Origin: Hydractinia symbiolongicarpus
Lineage: Eukaryota; Cnidaria; Hydrozoa; Anthoathecata; Hydractiniidae
Assembly: GCF_029227915.1 (NCBI RefSeq)
Contig: NC_079875.1
Coordinates: 25,490,001 to 25,554,000, forward strand
DNA: 64,000 bases
Direction of reading: 5' to 3'
The position numbers and the translations under genes are program-made. Shown in pieces: positions 44,807-55,917 of the stretch; the first letter of the stretch is position 1, and every line of letters starts with the position of its first letter. The notes under the pieces were generated by a model. It was given only the letters and a program-made list of their open reading frames with translations. It made no database searches and was not told where the DNA came from.

Positions 44807-44910
44807 TAGTCTCTTTAATAATAGCCGTATTTCGTCTGTCCGTATTCCGTCTGTCTGTTCGTGCGTCAAAAGCGACTTGTGTTAAACACGCACGAAATTG
44901 CGCTCAGCTC
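44807..44910 (+). repeat. Dispersed repeat family R, head-only copy
   Basis: gctagtctctttaataatag followed by the cgtctgtc words (one duplicated), then gtgcgtcaaaagcgacttgt, as at 42,452. The tail is missing. Confidence 0.75.
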
Positions 44911-45626
44911 TTTGATCTTTTTGCCACGCTATTTTATTTTATTTTGTGTTTTGCTTAGTTTCACAAAAGTTTTTATTTAAGAATTTTCTTATACAAAATC
45001 CATGGTTAATTAACTTTTATTGTTCCTTCGATGCAGTTTCTTTGTTATAAATAACTACAGTGAAAGTTGCGGACAATTAATTTGCGTTGTCTATTTCATT
45101 AAAATTTTTTTAATTATTCGCGCCTTTTCAAAGAAATTAACAAAAACAAGTTTTTAATAATAGAAGGAGAACAGTAAGTTTTAGAAAAGTTTTGTAAGTG
45201 ATTTTTTGTTTGTTCTAAACGTGAATTTGAAATTTATTTTGTAAATTTTGTTATATCTTCAACCGTTTATATTTTTAATGACAACAATGAACCTGGATGT
45301 GCTTATTTTTTTGCTGAAACTTATTGTTTTTTAAACTGAACAAAAAGTGTAAGAAAATGTCAAATTTAGTATTTTAAAATCTATTTGCAGGGAGGAGCCT
45401 CTTTTTTACATCAAACTTAAAAAAACGTAAAAATGCACAAATTATTGTTTAATATATGAATTTTACGGGAAAGCAGCGTAACAATACTTCCGATAAACTA
45501 TACTATAAATTAGTTTACACTGCTTCCGTGTATATTTCCCGGCAACATGACTACCGCAGAGTAATTTCATAACAGATGCGCGAAATAATTACGTCAGCCA
45601 TTTCCCGTGGATTGTTCCACGGGTTA
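44911..45626. other. No gene seen
   Basis: AT-rich spacer between two family R copies. Confidence 0.5.
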
Positions 45627-46240
45627 ACAACTAGTCTCCATAATAATAGCCGTATTCCGTCTGTCTGTCCCTGCGCGGAACATGGCGTCCTAAGTAGCGA
45701 GAACCGCGAAAAATTCCCGCGGCCCTGCACCTTTATTTTGCATCCCGGCAGACCCCGTTATTTTTACCGGCCTTGGACCACTCACGCGGCTGGAATTTCA
45801 CTAATGACCAATCCAAGTGCTTCGCGGCCTCAACATACCGACGGAGGGAACATGCTACCCTTACGAAGGCCATTTTGGTTTGGAAGTGTTGGTTTGAAGT
45901 TTGGTAGATCTGCTTTCAATCCTTTTTTCTTCTGAGTACTTTCTATCCTATAGGTTTATTTAGTTTCTTATGTTTTTACCTGTAAAGGTGAATATTTTAT
46001 CACGTTTCCTAGCCATTTGTAAAACTTAAACAAACCAATTTTACGTTTTTTACTGGCTAGCTAGCTAAAAACGTAGATTTTGAGGCAGCTAGCTATAGCT
46101 ATCTTTATTTTTATTGCTATTCTTTTAAACTTTTTTTTCAGTTTGGTATATTGTTATTTATTTTATGTTGAAGTTGGGTCTACCTAGCTAGCTCCTTTTA
46201 GCTACCTCTGGCTAAAAAGTGAAAGTAGCTAAATGCAGTT
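45627..46240 (+). repeat. Dispersed repeat family R, full copy
   Basis: Head actagtctccataataatag at 45,629, a GC-rich block (45,670-45,780) and a tail (45,980-46,240) with tagctagc runs. The 119-codon frame across the head is not conserved in the other copies. It ends where the inverted 98 bp repeat begins. Confidence 0.65.
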
Positions 46241-46337
46241 TTCTCTAGAGGAGTACAACCTCTAGCTTATTTCCAAAGACCTAACAGATTGAGTTCATCA
46301 TTGCGGTGGCTTGCCACCTCTTTGTAAATTATTTTCT
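46238..46337 (-). repeat. Dispersed repeat with terminal hairpin, copy 2
   Basis: Reverse complement of 468-566 with few mismatches. Starts at the CTAGAGG palindrome on this strand. Confidence 0.75.
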
Positions 46338-46776
46338 TAACATTTTATTGTTCTCAAAATGTTGTTAGAAATAAATCCTGGCATAGTACGCCATCCTACA
46401 TTTTTAATGTTAAAAAATACTGTCATACAAAGTCGCTAGCAATTAAAAAGTCCTGTTTGGGATAGGAGAGCGTGATATAAAGAACATAATGACCATTTCA
46501 AAAAAAAGTATGTGAAACAACTTCTTTAGAAGACAACTATGTTAATGCTGGTAAAAATATAATGGTACGCCACGCTCCATTTACATTTAAAAAAAGAAAT
46601 TGTGCGCAAAGTAAATGACAATATGACATGTCAATGAAAACTTCTTAAGTCATTCAAAAATTGGCAGGTGCACTAAAAAGAATAGAAAAAAGAAATTACA
46701 GCTTAAAGGAGATGACGATGGTGACCACTTTACTATTCTAATCACACAGATACCATCACAATGATCGTGTAGTAAA
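46338..46776. other. No gene seen
   Basis: Spacer with tacgccac(g)ctcc-type phrases near 46,389 and 46,565 that hint at an old internal duplication. Confidence 0.4.
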
Positions 46777-46890
46777 GCCCACACAGTGTGCCATCTTCCC
46801 AATTTCCCTCACATGGCTTGGGTTAACCCGGGGCTATGGTAACATGCACTCGCCCATGTTGAATCGCCGTCAAGAGGAATCCCACTAATC

Positions 46891-46892
<2 letters not shown>
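46777..46892 (-). repeat. tRNA-derived SINE, short copy with internal deletion
   Basis: On the minus strand it reads A-box start tagattagtgg, directly joined to gattcctcttgacgg, then the body up to gagatgg...gtgtgggc. About 32 bp between the A box and B box are missing, including most of the B box. Its 5' end abuts the (AAT)n tract. Confidence 0.85.

Positions 46893-46983
<91 letters not shown>
46892..46983. repeat. (AAT)n microsatellite, about 30 units
   Basis: An uninterrupted aat/ata/taa run, joined to the SINE fragment. Such length suggests high mutability. Confidence 0.98.
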
Positions 46984-46984
<1 letters not shown>

Positions 46985-46987
46985 TGG

Positions 46988-49620
46988 CTAGCCCAGAAAA
47001 TCACAAAAACTTATAGTTAGTGGATTGTTTCCACTGGGGGTTAAGATACCGCTGTTATCATCATCATTGGATGATGTGACTGTGTGATGAACTGACCGTG
47101 CATGTTTTTGAAAATGTGTGTCAACATTCTCTATGATTTGTTTAATCCCACTTGTTGCTTTACATAATCTGCTGATGGAGTTGATGGTTTTATTTGGTCC
47201 CATTCTTCGAACAATATTTTTGCTGACTATATTTGTAATTTCTTGTGCCAAGTCTTCTTCCATGTTGTTACCTTCTCCACCTTTCCAGTTGACAAAGTAA
47301 CTCCGTTTGAACTGTCTTGGTGTAAGCAGACTTTCTGATTGAGCAATTGCTACAAACATTTCAAGAGCATATTTGCCATATCGATTTCATGATTTAAATA
47401 TTGAGAGGAGTTAATAAGATTGCAATCACCATCCCCTTCTTTTGCAGTATCTTTCATCTGTAAAATTAAAACTGTTAGGAATATAAAGCACAATCCATAA
47501 TTCCTGACATTATCGTCAACACACTCTTGACCACCTCTTTGAGTCACATATCGGTTCACAAAGGAATCAAGAACATTATCTAAATACATCTTCTTTTCTT
47601 CTAGTCATTTATGGACTAAATTAACAGGAAATGGCTGTGTTTTTGGCTTTTCATCCAACTTTTCCATGCCCAGCATATGCATTGCTGCTGTAATAACATA
47701 TCCTTTTCCTATACTCAAAAAAATTCCTCGCATCCTTGATATGAATCTATTACCTTTTCTGGAGTGACGTTTTTACGATCAAGTTTCTCTCTGAAGTACT
47801 TTAGGGTACCGTTTTGAACAGCTGAATCTGCCTTGTATAAAAGTTGGTAACTATACTGCAACAAAGACGCTTTCGTGTGCCACATTACCCCCTTGAAAGG
47901 AGAGCAGTGTTCCAAAACGATCAACAGGTGTATGTGACCTAGCAAGCAGATGTTTTGCTCCGGCAAAGCGTACCCTGGTCAACTGATCACCGGAAAAGGG
48001 AATCTTCATTTCTTTCATTAAGTCATCATGCGTAAAGTTGTTGTGAGAATATGGTTGACCGGGAGGTACAGGTTCATTTGGAATACATGGATCATCTTTA
48101 TTTGGTTTGTTGGTCAGTAATCCAGCATGGTGGTATATGTCAATTATCCATGACTATAATTGTTTCATTGGCATCTATATGATCGGCATACATATGATGT
48201 TAGATTTTTGTGACATTTCATTTGAAAACTTGTGTTGAATGTGATCTGGCAAGCACTTTTTAAAAAAAGAAAGTTTTGGAAAATATTCTGTTAATATTCT
48301 TCCAATTATGATCTTCGATGTTGTGATGTATTGTTTCCATGATTGAATAGTTAATGAGAAGGCAGTATTAGAAAGCAAGCTGATGTCACATTTAGGATTC
48401 TCATTTTCAAGGTGGTTGAAACATAACCGGTTTTCTATTAAATTTGAAGCAAAAAGGTGCATGTCTTCATTTTGGTTATTGAAACGTATGTGACTTTTTA
48501 AGATTCGTATATCCCAATTGTCACTAGTACCTCGAAATGATTTTCCATTCGTTATTCGTGATACAGCTGTGACCTGACATTAGCATTAAAATTCTGTTGC
48601 GATTATCAGGATGAAGACATATACCCAATTTGTTGATGCGGATTTGTAGCTGCAAGAGAAAATTCAATGAAATTAGATTTGTATGCTTCAGTGTCTAAAA
48701 CAAAAATTACAAATGTAAGCAAATGTTTACAGCAAAAAGAAAAAGGAAAAATACATCATCATCCTTTCTTTAAGTTTATGCACAAAATAATTGTCAGCAT
48801 TCACATATATTCACTAATAAAATATATTTTTAGTACCTAATTAAAAACATACCTCTTTACTGCCTCCTCCTTCGATGAACATGACACTGTTAAGCTTCTG
48901 CATAAGAGTAAGTTCATGCCATATAGTATTCATAAGGATGGCATAAATAAAGTTGTACTTTAACTGTAAATGTTTTGGTGTTGTTTTTGGATCACAAGTC
49001 TGACTACAGGCTGTATTAAAAATGTCAACTAGAAATGTATGCTTCTCAACTAATTCAAGCCAGAGTTTTTCATGAGAAAATTCAGCCAGTCCAGGATATG
49101 TGTTGTCTAGTAATACTGATTGATTTGGGTTTTTTTACAGATGTTTTCAAATGAATTTTGTAATTCTTTTTTATCATTTTTTTTTTGAATTCACTGTTAA
49201 CTAAGGTTTTTAAAGCCACTTTTGCAATTATGGATGGTTCTCTTGTGTTAGCAGCATTTATAATTTTAGAATGTTCATCTTTTGACAGAAATTTGTGTGT
49301 AAAATTATCCTTTTTATTATTCGACTGAATGTGAACTATAGGTTTGGGCATTTGGATATCGGACTGATTACAGCATAAACTGTCAAAAGGTAATCTTTTT
49401 CTTGAATCAGCTGTGAAATTTTGTGGACTAGCATTCTTTTGTGAAGATGGTGATAAATGCATTCTTTTTATAATTTTGACGTAACTTGATTTGGGATTCC
49501 TGACAAGCTCTCCTGTAAATCCACATTTTTTCATCAAAGTTTACACATGTGCGACTTTAGGCCAAGGATCTGAGTCGTTCACCTCAATTTCACATGTTGT
49601 GTTAACTTTTCTTGCTAAAT
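46988..49620 (-). pseudogene. DUF6589-like protein pseudogene
   Basis: Minus-strand pieces follow one another without gaps. 49,537-49,082 is a basic N-terminus with a KCGFTGELVRNP start. A frame change then leads to LLDNTYPGLAEFSHEKLW and a GTATGT donor near 48,856. The next exon begins near 48,653 with an LQIRINKLG start, and after a shift GTSDNWDIRI...DMHLFASNL. Further on are PYSHNNFTHDDL and [68 protein letters not shown] and the tail VNWKGGEGNNMEEDLAQE...ARSVHHT. These blocks are how I recall DUF6589 proteins of cnidarians and fungi, probably transposon-derived. There are at least five frameshifts or stops. Confidence 0.6.
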
Positions 49621-50899
49621 TTTTCCCCTCTCCAGATTTATGAGAAATATGAGTTAGTCGACTCTTTGAAACTGAATTTGAGCACAGCCGACAAGAAGAA
49701 AACAAGTCTGTTTTGTGGTAAATCTTTTTTGGTGTTGACAGCCTATGTCAGAAAAATTATTAGTATAAACATACACATATTTTATAAGAAAAAAATTTAT
49801 AAGAAAATGAGCCTCAAAAAAAAAAAAAGAAAATTTGTTGGTTATTTCTTAAGAATGTGCATGATAGAGCTACTACTTTGAGTGAACGTAAATAATATTA
49901 CCTTGATACACATTCTTCTGTGCTTCTTTTAAATTGTTGTTTACTTTCATGTTCCATTGGAAATATATAATACACATAGCTAGCCTTTTTAGACTTTAAA
50001 ATATTAACCAGCTTTTTAACCAATCATATTTGCTAATCATATTTGAAAATCAATCAGTTGCCGCCAGGGCTTCTTTCTTGAGCGTCCGTCAGCCATAAAA
50101 AAAGTGAAAAAAGAGCCCTGGGAACGAGGTTCTGTTACGAGCGAACATCGCGTTACAGTAGGGTTCATTGATTATTTAAAACTAACCAAATAATTAGATC
50201 GTCAGTTGATTTGTACCGTCATCAGAGTTTTTGGCCCCGTCCGAGCACGGACTAATCAATAACTCCGTGTCATAGTGGGCCATACATTGGTTTATGTATT
50301 ATCATCAGTTAGTAAAAACAATTTTCTTTTTTTTATCTCACCTTTGTTACATTCGCTTAGCTTAAGCAAACCCTAAGGATCGTTTTGATTCATGATGAGA
50401 TATGTGACTAGCTACAGTTTAGAACTTTCTACGACAGCTATTCGAGTGAAAAGAGGTCGGTTAGAAGTCATGTACTGTTGTATATATTGACTATTATTCG
50501 TGGTTTTCTAAAACGCACAATGAGAGTATATACAACGATATATGTTACAATCAATTTAGAAGGTTACTTGCAAATTTGTACTTAGGGTTCTTTTCATAAA
50601 TAAATTGCAGTTACGCGCAATTTGAGAGTTGCACAAGGTCAAAGGTACACATGCGTTACATTTTGTTAAAGAGCAGTGCCAACAGAGCGTTTGCAGTGTC
50701 TTATAGTCTGACATTTTTAGGTACAATGCAAGTGCATATTGTTGCTATGGTAATGTGAATTTTAATCGGTTTGAAAAGTAGGTTAAGGTGTCAAATGTTG
50801 AAGTTGACTTAGGCATACAATTACGTGCGTCTATGCTGTTGCGTTGCCGCGGGAGAAATCAAAATTGAAGGTAGCGAGCGAAAAAACAGCAACTAAAAA
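49621..50899. other. No gene seen
   Basis: On the minus strand near 50,094 an ATG opens 19 codons (MADGRSRKKPWRQL) that could be a first exon of the DUF6589-like gene, without proof. The rest shows nothing supportable. Confidence 0.4.
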
Positions 50900-51608
50900 A
50901 TGCGTAAGTTAAAAACCGTTAGAGAATCGTTGCTTTTAGCTTATGACGATAATATGATCACTGATGATGAATTTGTGCTCATCAAAAAATCCAGAAATAC
51001 CCTATTGGAAGTATGATAGATATAATCTTGAACTACTATGTGATGAGTGTAGAATTGAATTTCGTTTTTTGAAGAATGGTATTTACAGGCTTAATGATGC
51101 TTTACAAATACCAGATAATATTTGCTATTCTAATGGCACCGTATGCACATCGATAGAAATACTATGCATCCTACTAAAACGGTTTGCTTATCCCTGCAGA
51201 TACCTTGACATGGTCCCTCGTTTTGGTAGATCTATACCTGAACTGTGCATCATTTTGCAACATATGAAAAATTTTACTTTATACTACTTTATACTATACT
51301 TTATACTAAATTCTTTCAACCAAGTTTGGCAAGGGTGCATCACTTCAAAGCTGTTGGGGCTTTAACACGCCCCTAAGTTTCAATCAGTAGTAACACCAAA
51401 TGGGCATACAGCTAATATGTTTGGTCCTATAGCGGGAAAACGTCATGGCAGTGGCATGCTGGCAGATTCAGGGCTTAACCTCCTTCAACGACATAGCTAT
51501 GACAGTAATGGAAATCCACTGTGCATCTATGGAGACCGTGCATATCCCCTCCGGGTTCACCTGCAATCTTGTTTTAAAGTGTTTTTGCGCAGGTGTGATG
51601 TAAAATAA
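50900..51608 (+). pseudogene. PIF/Harbinger transposase, second damaged copy with internal deletion
   Basis: Starts with an ATG at 50,900 (MRKLKTVRESLLLAYDD...ITDDEF), shifts frame near 50,965, and runs 130 codons homologous to the N-terminal half of the transposase at 22,696-23,778 (FRFLKNGIYRL, LKRFAYPCRYLDMVPRFGRSIPEL). It then breaks into low-complexity sequence near 51,270 and resumes near 51,375 with VVTPNGHTANMFGPIAGKRH and CIYGDRAYPLR. The segment with the first catalytic Asp (GFIDG) is deleted, as is the third region with the Glu. The second Asp is kept. Same lineage as 22.7-23.8 kb, not the 34 kb element. Confidence 0.75.
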
Positions 51609-51640
51609 ATTTTTACCACTTATACCTAAATATCTTATGG

Positions 51641-51773
51641 AAATAAATTTTAAAATTCTCGAATTACGAAAGGGCGCCAAGCGCCCGCAAAGTAATTCCG
51701 ATTTTATAAATAAAATCGGAGAAAGATCTAATACTGCGTTTCCCAACCTTGCCTCGCTTAACAGAGTAGAGCC
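51641..51773 (-). repeat. DIRS-type terminal repeat, left arm
   Basis: 51,641-51,740 is the inverted counterpart of 52,051-52,147 (shared agatctttctccgatttta, the palindrome around ttataaataaaatcgg, and ggcgc(c/t)...gcgcccg). In addition 51,726-51,773 is a direct copy of 52,157-52,204 with a single difference. Confidence 0.8.
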
Positions 51774-52050
51774 TAGTCCGAACGATGTGCTTTATTTTGG
51801 GATTATTTCGTTTTAAACAATGCCCAATAATATATTTTACCAAGGAAAATGTTAGATAAAACTACAATTTTTAAAGGAGAATGCTATATTATAAGCTTTA
51901 AAGTTCTTACAAATGAAATTAATAAAGGTCTATCAAAATAAATGAAATTCTATCTTCTTCCGCTGGCGTAGTACGAGCCTAAACGGAAGGAACATACATA
52001 TACTATATACATTGGACTAAACGAAAAAATACAAGGTAGTGGGAGGGTGG
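51774..52050. other. Spacer between two terminal-repeat arms
   Basis: AT-rich, no ORF. Confidence 0.4.
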
Positions 52051-52204
52051 GCAGTATTAGATCTTTCTCCGATTTTATTTATAAAATCGGAATTACTTTG
52101 CGGGCGCTTCGCGCCCTTACGTAATTCCAGAATTTTATTTCATAAAATCTCCGGCGATCTAATACTGCGTTTCCTAACCTTGCCTCGCTTAACAGAGTAG
52201 AGCC
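52051..52204 (+). repeat. DIRS-type terminal repeat, right arm
   Basis: Holds both the inverted copy (52,051-52,147) and the direct copy (52,157-52,204) of the left arm. Mixed inverted and split direct repeats around a circular-intermediate retrotransposon are a DIRS/Ngaro hallmark. The gag-like ORF starts 120 bp downstream. Confidence 0.7.
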
Positions 52205-52325
52205 CATTTCTCTCCTCCTCTTCTCACTTTGTTCGCTACACGAACGGTCAAAGCTCTTCGTGAATTAAAATAAAAACATTTTAATCCACGAATATCCTAC
52301 CAAAAATCCAATAAATCTGTGTAAT

Positions 52326-52724
52326 ATGGAACAACAAGATAATATTGTCAATGAAGAGTCTAATGTCACCGAGAGTTTTGAATTAGAAGAACAAAATAAT
52401 GAAACTGCTGGAGACTCTAATAAGCCAGCATGTGAGCCAGCTGGAGAAAACTCGTTTTACGAGCCAGCTATGAGAGAGGAGGAGGATGTAACTCCAAGGC
52501 GAAAGGTAAGGTCTTTCAAAAAGAAGTCCAAAAAAGGGAGGAAAAGAAAAAGATCTCCATCCTCCTCCTCGTCTTCTTCTTCAGATAGCTCTTCAGATGA
52601 ATCAGGAGAGGAAAACAAAATGGTAAAACGATTTAAGATAGTTCCCAAAACAGAGGAACACAAGTGGAAACTCCCAACTGGGATGGCAGATTATGCCAAC
52701 CAGCATTTTCAGAATTATATATAG
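52326..52724 (+). CDS. Gag-like N-terminal protein of a DIRS-type element, 132 codons, truncated
   Basis: An unbroken frame from an ATG at 52,326. An acidic first half (Glu/Asn-rich) is followed by a basic patch KKKSKKGRKRKR, a run of nine Ser (with one Asp) ending in an acidic SSDESGEEN, then FKIVPKTEEHKWKLPTGMADYANQHFQNYI. The last block (W.LP..MA.YAN.HF..YI) recurs in first ORFs of cnidarian DIRS-like elements as I remember them. It stops at 52,724, where full proteins continue, so it is probably cut. The nearby terminal repeats fit this reading. The serine run alone would not justify the call. Confidence 0.55.
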   Translation: MEQQDNIVNEESNVTESFELEEQNNETAGDSNKPACEPAGENSFYEPAMREEEDVTPRRKVRSFKKKSKKGRKRKRSPSSSSSSSSDSSSDESGEENKMVKRFKIVPKTEEHKWKLPTGMADYANQHFQNYI

Positions 52725-54167
52725 TTGTCTATGCTAATTTGATAAACATTCACAGATGTACCTAGTATCATTTATCTGCATTATATTCTGCATAAATAAT
52801 TAAGCAATAATATTCAGAATCCTGAAAGGAGCAGATTTAACTAATATTATTTTTCATTACGTTGCAGGTTACGCATACAAATTGGACAATGTGTCCAATG
52901 GCTCCCGCACTGTGCTATTTTGTCGTTACGAATAAATGTATGCATATACATTCATTTTATTAATTATTTATTTATTCATTTTGCGTGACAGACAGACAGA
53001 CGTTTACAGGTATAATATAGATGGGTTATTGGCTTGAAACTTTTATGGGGTGTTTTTGGACTAGTCTTAAGAACAAAGAATATATTGCAAACTATTTTTT
53101 ACAGGTCTGGTACCAAGCAAAACAACTTCCGACATGGAAATAAATGTATGTACCAATAATTTTATGTATATTTTTCTTAACTTATTTCTTAATTTATTTA
53201 TTATTTGGTCTAACCTGGTAAGCATTCAAGCAGTATTATAAGATGCTAGTTTTTAAAACAGTGAAACTGTTTACTATTTACTCTTCTGGCATCCTTGTTC
53301 TGACAAATGCTAAATTGAGCTGTAAGAAAATAATTTTTAGGGCAAACTTATATTTCTTTATATATGATGGAGTTTTTCCACAACCAAAGTTGACAAAAGT
53401 GATTCATAACTTTTGCTGCTCAAACCAAGACTACATAAACTTCTAACATGTGCTTTAACATCGTTGTAAAATCGACTTAGAACAGATAGTCGTTCACGAC
53501 ATTCGACATTCCTGTTAAATTTCTGTACTTTCAATTAGTTATTGTTTTTATGGCATTTCTTTTGCAATATTTAGGAATGAGTGTTAAGCCGTTGTTACTC
53601 CTAATTTCAAAAACTTTCTCTTTATCATAAGTCTTTGCGACCTCATTTTCATCCTCTATTAAATCTATAGTTTCATCTTCTGTTTCTTCATTATTAGTAT
53701 TAAATAATTCTTTTGAATTTTTATGTTTTTTCAACTATGTTTAGTGAAATCTGAACCTAGTTAGTAAAATCAATCAAATCCCTCAATTCATTTAAATCCT
53801 TTAAATCATTTAAATTTGGCTTGGTATGGACCATTCCTGAATCATAGAAAACATGCATCTGTACAGTATGATGTTTGGCTCAACTAATTAAAAATATATA
53901 CAAAACCATAACTTAGTACACTGTTCCTAAATAATATGTGTGACCATTTGCCTTATCAAAATGATAATATTTAAAATGGATTTTTATTTTTAATAATATA
54001 ATATAATATAATAATGGTATATTTCGTGCATATCCATATATTACAATGGCTCTTCATCCCTAATTAAAAACAGCTATTTATAATAAAAATTAAAGAAAAT
54101 TTTAAAAAGCGTAATATATATTTCAGTATAAACATTAATCAACTAAAACTATTTTTAATGCATTTAG
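52725..54167. other. No gene seen
   Basis: AT-rich. A minus frame at 53,531-53,734 is acidic without a motif. (ATAAT)n-like runs lie near 53,992-54,016. The upstream exons expected for the SET-domain gene were not found. Confidence 0.4.
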
Positions 54168-54543
54168 CATTGATGCCACTTTTGACAATCGCCTTGGCAA
54201 ATATGTCAATGATTCTCCATATGGAAACTGTGTTACGCGTTCAGTTTAAATTGAAGGGCAATTACACCTATGCTTGTTTGCATTGACCAACCTCTCATCA
54301 GGGATTGAGCTAAGATATTCATATGGTGTACCTGGTTTACCTTGGAGAAAGGTAATTAGTTTACCTTACATCAAAATTAAAATACATGCTGATCTATTGA
54401 CAAGAGTTTATTTTATTTATTTCAGGATTGTAAAAGAAAATTTGCCATGAATTTGAGCATGATTCAGTCAATAAGTTACAGCAAATGTGTATGGACAGTT
54501 GACCTTGTAAAATTTTGTTTTTATTTGACCTTGTTGGTTATTT
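54168..54543 (+). pseudogene. SET-domain exon plus adjoining exon, one stop
   Basis: After a TGCATTTAG acceptor, one frame reads IDATFDNRLGKYVNDSPYGN (equivalent to the IDA...GR(F/L)xNHS block of SET lysine methyltransferases), has a TAA at 54,246-54,248, then LHLCLFALTNLSSGIELRYSYG (the GxELxYDYG block, with YSY for YDY) and LPWRK, ending at a GTAATT donor at 54,354. A TTATTTCAG acceptor at 54,425 continues in phase 0 with DCKRKFAMNL to a stop at 54,543. The SET N-terminal half is not visible upstream. Both the in-frame stop and the changed Asp suggest decay. Confidence 0.6.
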
Positions 54544-55445
54544 AAAATACTTTTATTTTTTTAAGAATAAAGACGAGTCCATTTCTAATAAAGATACTAT
54601 CCAAAAAGGTGAAGAGTGTTATTATTAAGTGTAGTGTAATGTGAAAGTGGAAAAGAGAATAAAATATTCATATTAACATTCTTTTTGCTTCCTCATGTTT
54701 GTAAAACACTGCACATTCCGTATATGAAGTATTGTAGTGATAAAATCCATACTTTAGATCAAATTGATTTTTAATTAAAAGAAAGAATGACGTGTCGTGA
54801 TGGTGTAGTGCACGTCGATATTGAGCCTGGTGTTGATACTTCTGAAGTAAGAATAGACTGTGAGAATCTTTAAATTCTGAAAGTCTAATTTTTACATTTA
54901 AGGTAACTCTCCATATTCTTTGTATCTTTCTAGGAAAAAGACTGGTTGCAGAAAAATCCCTATCTTTTTTATGCAAACAAAACTGCATTGGTAAAAATCT
55001 GACCTACTTTTAATTTTTGCATGGTGACACATTTAAACAGACATTCAACAAGGTTTAATGAGACATTCAGAATTATTTAGTTGAGATTTTGATACTCAGT
55101 GAACTGCAGCTAGGTTAAGTATAAACAAAGCAAGACTTTAAATAATTCAATGTCCCACACCAGGTCAAATATGTTTTGCATCGTCTTAGAGTATTCAACT
55201 TTTTAATTAAAATTAGTTCATATTTTTGGAAAGAAACTTTACTTTCTTCTATAAAATTATTTGTAAAAAGAAAAGCATTCAAAGTATTATTATTTGCCTT
55301 TGTCTTCATATTGTTTTTTCAAACGTAAAAAACAGCTTCTAAATTCAATAGTTAAGTATAATATATTCAAAGGGGGTTGTTGCATTTTGTTTCGTATGCT
55401 GTCTGGCTTATATTATTAATAATAACAACAAAACTTGCATGCAGC

Positions 55446-55799
55446 GTACAAGACCTACTACCAAATAACTATGGGAATTTAATATTTAAATACCGCAGAT
55501 TATTTGATAAGCATTTTACGTTACAGATGTATGATAATCATAGTAATATCTCTCTACACCAATATTAGAATTACACTGAGTTGGAGATGAAAGATGAAAA
55601 GTTGTCTTGGGTGTCTTTCCAGTGAGTTTTTTTTGGTTATTAAGCTTGTACTGTCATCTAATTGTTCTCTTAATTTTAATTTCATTATTTTTGTTTTGTT
55701 TCAGAAATTTAAAAGATGTTCCTGAAGATGTAGTAGTGAAAATGATACGCCATGTAGTAAAAAAAATTTTGGATATTTTTTCTGGAAAGGTAATTAAAA
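55446..55799 (+). CDS. Two exons of an unrecognised gene
   Basis: Exon 55,446-55,621 (after TTGCATGCAG) reads QDLLPNNYGNLIFKYRRLFD..., contains one TAG at about 55,567, continues NYTELEMKDEKLSWVSF and ends at CA|GTGAGT. Exon 55,705-55,799 (after TTTGTTTCAG) restores frame exactly with NLKDVPEDVVVKMIRHVVKKILDIFSGK and ends AAAG|GTAATT. The two junctions are in phase. It may be the 3' part of the SET-domain gene 1 kb upstream. A LINE interrupts from 55,918. Function unknown. Confidence 0.4.
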
Positions 55800-55917
55800 A
55801 TAAATGATTTTCATTACAGAATTAACAATCTAGAAATTCGTTTTTCAAAATTAGTTAAGATAAATTGTTATGTGTATAATATTGTTTCTGTAAATTATAT
55901 AATCTCATAATAAAAAA

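Noticed and set aside
45576-45935. 119-codon plus-strand frame in family R
   Set aside because: Not preserved in the other copies of the repeat and without protein-like blocks.
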